Assembly (NCBI GenBank): GCA_947630515.1
Contig: CANRHY010000027.1
Span: forward strand, 1-9,853
Origin: an uncultured Bacilli bacterium
Lineage (GTDB): Bacteria > Bacillota_I > Bacilli_A > RF39 > UBA660
Reading direction: 5' to 3'
Length of the DNA: 9,853 nucleotides
Numbering within the stretch: the stretch's first letter is position 1; the number at the start of each line of letters is the position of its first letter. This document shows, piece by piece, positions 7,079 through 9,853 of this stretch. The notes under the pieces were generated by a model. The model ran no database searches and was not told the origin of the DNA. It saw nothing but the letters and a program-made list of their open reading frames with translations. The position numbers and the translations under genes were made by a program.

Positions 7079-7642
7079 TTAGTCGCTTGGTTCTTTATTT
7101 TTTCTAATAATAGTTTTATTAATAACGTCTATTTTGTATTCATATTCTAAGTTACCATTATAAAAGTCTACTTCGTATACTGTAATTGTTCCCTCTTTAT
7201 CAATATCTATATCAGTAAATACTACTTCATTATTAGTTAGTCCTGCATCTGTAAGCGCGATGGATTTTGCTTCTTCTGGTGTTATGTAATTACTAGGTGT
7301 TTCACTTGGCGTTCCATTTGTGTTTATATCATTATCAGTATTTTTAATATAATCACTATAAATTATATCTCCTGTTTTAGCATTTACTATATAAGTATAT
7401 TCAACCCTGTTATAGTAAAATTCTACTTCATATTTTTTTGTTTCTCCATCTAACTCTAAATCTATTTCTTTAAATGAAATTTTGTCTTTGTTAAGTTCTG
7501 TATCTTTTATTACTATGTCTTTTATTTCTTCTTTTGATAGGTATGCGTTTTTCATGTAGATAAAATACCCTAAGAAACATAAAGCCACAACTAATAATAT
7601 AGAGGCTACAACTATGATTACCCATTTAATACTTTTTTTCAT
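7079..7642 (-). CDS. membrane-anchored protein with two PepSY domains
   Basis: This 187-residue protein has an N-terminal membrane helix (about 7-29) and two tandem PepSY-like domains (about 35-98 and 118-181), joined by a Ser/Thr/Pro/Asn-rich linker. Each repeat shows the pattern of an EEAK/EEIK helix, a central acidic stretch, YEVEFY or YEVDFY, and a YxYxVNAKTG or YKIDVINKT strand. PepSY proteins are extracytoplasmic and are linked with protease inhibition or envelope sensing; the partner is unknown. The reading frame extends upstream to a GTG at 7654, but that GTG overlaps the AAGGAG ribosome site. The ATG at 7642, eleven bases after the site, is therefore the more likely start. A consensus promoter lies directly upstream. 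Confidence 0.85.
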   Translation of the reverse strand: MKKSIKWVIIVVASILLVVALCFLGYFIYMKNAYLSKEEIKDIVIKDTELNKDKISFKEIDLELDGETKKYEVEFYYNRVEYTYIVNAKTGDIIYSDYIKNTDNDINTNGTPSETPSNYITPEEAKSIALTDAGLTNNEVVFTDIDIDKEGTITVYEVDFYNGNLEYEYKIDVINKTIIRKNKEPSD

Positions 7643-7673
7643 ATAATTAATCACTCCTTATTTCTATAAATTT

Positions 7674-7702
7674 ATTATAGTTAATACTATGCATTTAGTC
7701 AA
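7674..7702 (-). promoter_or_regulatory. sigma-A-type promoter of the PepSY gene
   Basis: The minus strand carries TTGACT (7702-7697), exactly 17 bases, then TATAAT (7679-7674). It lies in the 57-base gap after the YjbR-family gene and gives an mRNA leader of about 25 bases before the ATG at 7642. Confidence 0.85.
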
Positions 7703-7711
7703 TATTATAGA

Positions 7712-8389
7712 TTATTTTTTATTTTCTGAATACATATAACTTTTATTAATTAAATTCATTATTTCTTTATCAGAAATTGTATCATTTAATACTATTGTAA
7801 TCCAATTTTTCTTATTCATGTGGTAAGCTGGGTAAAATCCAGTCTTTTTTAGTAAGTCTTTTATTTCTATTGGGTCAAGTTTTATATCAATTATCTCAAC
7901 TTCACCAGTTATATTTTTTTCTAGTTTACTTTTATCAATATTCATTAAAACACCATACCATTTGTGAGTATCTTTATTTTTAAATACTGCATCTTCTGGA
8001 TACTTCTCCCATAGAAATAAAAGATCATCTTTATATTTTTCTTTTATAAATTTTGTTATTCTATTTGCTTGACTACTTGTAAATATTTCAGTAGTGGAAC
8101 ATTTACTTTTTATATCTTTTAGTATTATTTCAAATTCATTTTTTACATCACTAGCAAATGCACCTTTTGTATCAGTTAATCGATAATTAATGTATTCTTC
8201 ATTAAATGATAAATCATAAATTTTTCCTTTTACTACTCCATCATTAGTTATTTCAATTTCCACTTTAAAAGAATCACTCATTATATTTTTACTATATTTA
8301 TATATAGATTTTTCTTTTTTGAAACCATATTTTATTAATTTCTTTAAATCTATTTTAGCGTTTTTAAATATTTCTTCTTCTATAGTCAT
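7712..8389 (-). CDS. MmcQ/YjbR-family protein with extra N-terminal domain
   Basis: The 225-residue protein has two parts. Residues about 125-221 match the MmcQ/YjbR fold: FLWEKYPEDAVFKN, HKWYGVLMNIDKSKL, an acidic LDP step, PAYHMNKKNWITIVLN and a final ISDKEIMNLINKSY. This fold resembles the double-wing DNA-binding motif, but activity is not proven for the family. Residues 1-115 form a separate alpha/beta region often seen in Firmicutes homologues. The ATG has AGGTG five bases upstream. The gene stands alone between the ABC exporter operon and the PepSY gene, behind an unusually structured 377-bp upstream region, so regulation of its mRNA is likely. No terminator is seen after it; the PepSY promoter starts at once. 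Confidence 0.88.
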   Translation of the reverse strand: MTIEEEIFKNAKIDLKKLIKYGFKKEKSIYKYSKNIMSDSFKVEIEITNDGVVKGKIYDLSFNEEYINYRLTDTKGAFASDVKNEFEIILKDIKSKCSTTEIFTSSQANRITKFIKEKYKDDLLFLWEKYPEDAVFKNKDTHKWYGVLMNIDKSKLEKNITGEVEIIDIKLDPIEIKDLLKKTGFYPAYHMNKKNWITIVLNDTISDKEIMNLINKSYMYSENKK

Positions 8390-8422
8390 ATATTCACCTA
8401 CTAAATTTTTTTCTTTGTTTTG

Positions 8423-8447
8423 AACTCGTGAGAATTTCTTACGAGTT
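8423..8447. other. leader hairpin before the YjbR-family gene
   Basis: AACTCGTGAGAA (8423-8434) and TTCTTACGAGTT (8436-8447) are complementary over 11 of 12 positions. In a minus-strand transcript the seven outer pairs form, with an A-C mismatch further in. It lies between the second promoter and the ribosome site. No T-run follows, so it is not a terminator. It could be an operator or an mRNA-stabilising hairpin. Confidence 0.5.
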
Positions 8448-8482
8448 GAATTTACTCATTTCAACATATTAAAATTTATTTT

Positions 8483-8491
8483 ATTATACCA
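8483..8491 (-). promoter_or_regulatory. extended -10 promoter of the YjbR-family gene
   Basis: The minus strand reads TGGTATAAT, an extended consensus -10. Transcription would start near 8476 and give a leader of about 87 bases that includes the 8423-8447 hairpin. No good -35 box is visible. Confidence 0.6.
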
Positions 8492-8521
8492 CAATAAGCA
8501 AACTCCATATACGTTATTTTT

Positions 8522-8533
8522 TAAGTATACTTA
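8522..8533. promoter_or_regulatory. 12-bp palindrome upstream of the second promoter
   Basis: TAAGTATACTTA is a perfect palindrome centred about 50 bases before the likely start site near 8476. That position suits an activator site, but in AT-rich DNA a chance match is possible. Confidence 0.3.
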
Positions 8534-8545
8534 TTAGATAAATCT

Positions 8546-8677
8546 TCACAGAAAGCATTGTTTTTCTTCGACAACTTGTTGACTCCAACAAGTTGTATCA
8601 TTTCCTGAAGTCAGGAAAATGATACAAAAATCCATAGATACTGCTTTTGATAATACCCCCTTTCTAACTCTCCCAAT
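8546..8677 (-). ncRNA. putative structured leader RNA or small RNA
   Basis: Transcription from the promoter at 8684-8712 should begin near 8677 on the minus strand. The RNA then has two back-to-back hairpins. The first (8625-8595) is a 13-bp stem with one bulged base and loop ACUU. The second (8596-8571) is a perfect 11-bp stem with loop GAGU. The stems compete for bases 8593-8596, and the two loops can pair with each other. Neither hairpin is followed by a T-run on either strand, so they do not look like intrinsic terminators. I do not recognise a known riboswitch or RNA family. It may be a leader of the YjbR-family gene about 160 bases downstream, or a separate small RNA. The 3' end given here is arbitrary. 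Confidence 0.45.
8656..8665 (-). promoter_or_regulatory. strong Shine-Dalgarno-like site with no start codon at the usual distance
   Basis: The minus strand reads AGAAAGGGGG about 12 bases into the predicted transcript, closely like the AAAGGGGG site that serves the ABC permease. The next 5-12 bases hold no ATG, GTG or TTG. The first ATG is 20 bases away (8635) and opens only a 29-codon frame ending at 8546. Confidence 0.45.
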
Positions 8678-8683
8678 GTATTA

Positions 8684-8712
8684 ATCATACTATATGTATA
8701 TATGTTTGTCAA
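8684..8712 (-). promoter_or_regulatory. consensus sigma-A promoter upstream of the structured region
   Basis: TTGACA (8712-8707) and TATGAT (8689-8684) on the minus strand are separated by exactly 17 bases. It lies just after the terminator of the ABC exporter genes and points to the structured region and then the YjbR-family gene. Confidence 0.85.
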
Positions 8713-8739
8713 TATTTTGTTTGGCATTTTTTGTAATTT

Positions 8740-8765
8740 AAAAGCAAACCTTTCAGTTTACTTTT
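8740..8765 (-). terminator. terminator of the ABC exporter operon
   Basis: On the minus strand AAAAGTAAAC (8765-8756), a 6-base loop and GTTTGCTTTT (8749-8740) form a 10-bp stem with one G-U pair ending in a T-run, starting one base after the permease stop codon. Confidence 0.7.
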
Positions 8766-8766
8766 A

Positions 8767-9399
8767 TTAAAATTCTTTTTTGTTAAATATTCTTATAGAT
8801 ATTTTATAAGAAGCATAAACCATAATAATTGTTATCAGTATTATTATTAATATTAAATAGTTTTTTAAAAATGATAATGTGCTTGTAAGAAATGATAGAT
8901 TTATATATTTTATAAGAAAACCACCTATTATAATTATTCCAAATACAATTAAGAATATAGCTATTCTTCCTTTTTCTATACCAAATTTATAAATTATTGG
9001 ATACATAATAGTTAATACTAATAAAGTTCCAAATATTGTGCCTACTGAAGATGATAGTATTTGTTCATAATTAATTGTTTTAGTATTAATGTAAGATATT
9101 ATAAAGGATAATATGATTGTAATAATTGAGACAGTTAGTATTAAAATTATAGTTGTTATATATTTTGATTTTACACTATTTTTTCTTCCATCTGGTAAAG
9201 TTACAGAATAAGCATCCCATTTATTATATGTATCATAACTAAATGTTGAAATCATTAACATTACACTTACAAATGGCATTATAAATGATAAATCCATTTT
9301 TCCAAGTAGTGCCATAAAGGTATATACAACCATTAATATTCCTAGTAATTTAAAATTGCTTTTAACCACTACTAAATCTTTTTTTATAAATCCTATCAT
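8767..9399 (-). CDS. ABC-2 type transporter permease
   Basis: This 210-residue protein has six hydrophobic segments (about 16-32, 38-56, 82-104, 118-136, 147-163 and 180-197). After the second it carries the hallmark of the ABC2_membrane_5 family: FSYDTYNKWDAYSVTLP (residues 53-69), a following arginine and KSKY. These permeases pair with a cytoplasmic ATPase to form exporters often linked to peptide resistance or export in Firmicutes; the substrate cannot be read from sequence. The ATG overlaps the TAA of the ATPase gene by one base (TAATG), with an AAAGGGGG ribosome site inside that gene. The pair is therefore translationally coupled and the two proteins are almost certainly partners. A hairpin terminator follows. 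Confidence 0.88.
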   Translation of the reverse strand: MIGFIKKDLVVVKSNFKLLGILMVVYTFMALLGKMDLSFIMPFVSVMLMISTFSYDTYNKWDAYSVTLPDGRKNSVKSKYITTIILILTVSIITIILSFIISYINTKTINYEQILSSSVGTIFGTLLVLTIMYPIIYKFGIEKGRIAIFLIVFGIIIIGGFLIKYINLSFLTSTLSFLKNYLILIIILITIIMVYASYKISIRIFNKKEF

Positions 9400-9853
9400 T
9401 ATTCTTCCCCCTTTATCATTAGAACCATCAAATCATCTAAAGTTATTTTATCAATTATATTAATTTTGTATTTTGATTTAAATTCTTTTTTATTTGGAAT
9501 TAATACTTCATATTCATATTTTGTTTTCTTAAATTTAATATAATCTTTTTTATCAATATTTTGAAATTCTTTTTCTGTACATTTTGCAATACCATATTTA
9601 TCTAGTAATTCGTTTGTTGTTTTGGATAAAATTATTTTTCCGTTGTTAATAAAAGTAATATAGTCAGCAATATGTTCAAGGTCTGTAGTGATGTGGCTAG
9701 AAAGTAATATTGAACAGTTATCTTTTTCTAATATACTTTGAAATATTTCTATAATTTCAGCACGTGCTACTGGGTCTAAACCTGAAGTAGGCTCATCTAA
9801 TATTAGAAGTTTTGGGTGATGTGATAAAGCTGTTATTATTTCTAATTTTTTTC
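9399..9853 (-). CDS. ABC transporter ATP-binding protein (partial, C-terminal 150 residues)
   Basis: The reading frame enters from the right edge and ends at the TAA 9401-9399. The visible part begins KKLEIITALSHHPK, just after where the LSGG-type signature should lie. It continues with the Walker B and D-loop LLILDEPTSGLDP and the switch histidine in LLSSHITTDLEHIAD. The Walker A motif and signature are outside the window. The last 70 residues form a diverged C-terminal domain found in BcrA/YtrB-like exporter ATPases, ending DDLMVLMIKGEE. It hydrolyses ATP to drive the adjacent permease, which it overlaps by one base. Start, promoter and any linked regulator, such as a GntR-type gene common near this class, lie beyond the window. 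Confidence 0.93.
   Translation of the reverse strand, partial: KKLEIITALSHHPKLLILDEPTSGLDPVARAEIIEIFQSILEKDNCSILLSSHITTDLEHIADYITFINNGKIILSKTTNELLDKYGIAKCTEKEFQNIDKKDYIKFKKTKYEYEVLIPNKKEFKSKYKINIIDKITLDDLMVLMIKGEE

Noticed and set aside
7643..7654. Upstream GTG start for the PepSY protein
   Set aside because: The GTG overlaps the AAGGAG ribosome site itself; the ATG at 7642 has workable spacing and gives a normal membrane-anchor N-terminus.
8571..8627. Intrinsic terminator or tRNA-like fold for the tandem hairpins
   Set aside because: Neither stem is followed by a T-run on either strand, and no cloverleaf or CCA end can be drawn.

Overview
The window is very AT-rich bacterial DNA with strong AAGGAG-type ribosome binding sites, sigma-A-like promoters, short intergenic gaps and ordinary TGG tryptophan codons. 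It fits a low-GC Firmicute/Bacilli-type organism using the standard bacterial code, possibly one of the uncultured, reduced gut lineages. The taxonomic placement is inferred from composition and gene content only. Ten of the eleven genes lie on the minus strand; the exception is the gene at the left edge.

Left edge (1-806): a cluster of TGTACA-containing repeats, then a plus-strand CmpB-like (ABC-transporter type IV family) membrane protein with no visible Shine-Dalgarno. It converges on the next gene at a hairpin whose two arms carry the two stop codons. Positions 807-3604 (minus) hold a probable two-gene operon: a lipoprotein with a C-terminal Ig-like domain, then a large GT-C type membrane glycosyltransferase. 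Both point to the cell envelope. The intergenic region 3576-3906 contains two copies of an inverted-repeat element enclosing 12-bp tandem repeats, one of them abutting the cysS stop codon.

Positions 3907-6162 (minus): a TtcA-like tRNA sulfuration enzyme overlaps cysteinyl-tRNA synthetase (cysS) by 14 bases, behind an extended -10 promoter. Positions 6190-7702 (minus): a double-PepSY membrane-anchored protein with a textbook promoter, a terminator hairpin, then a membrane-anchored metallophosphoesterase.

Right part (7712-9853, minus): a two-domain MmcQ/YjbR-family protein preceded by a 377-bp non-coding region. That region has a perfect-spacing promoter, a strong Shine-Dalgarno-like sequence with no start codon at the right distance, two back-to-back hairpins with mutually complementary loops, a 12-bp palindrome, a second promoter and a leader hairpin. 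Upstream of it is an ABC-2 type exporter: the permease and the C-terminal 150 residues of its ATPase, which runs off the window.

Most genes are ordinary housekeeping or envelope genes. The parts that known features explain least are the paired 12-bp-repeat hairpins near 3752-3906 and the structured transcribed region near 8546-8712.
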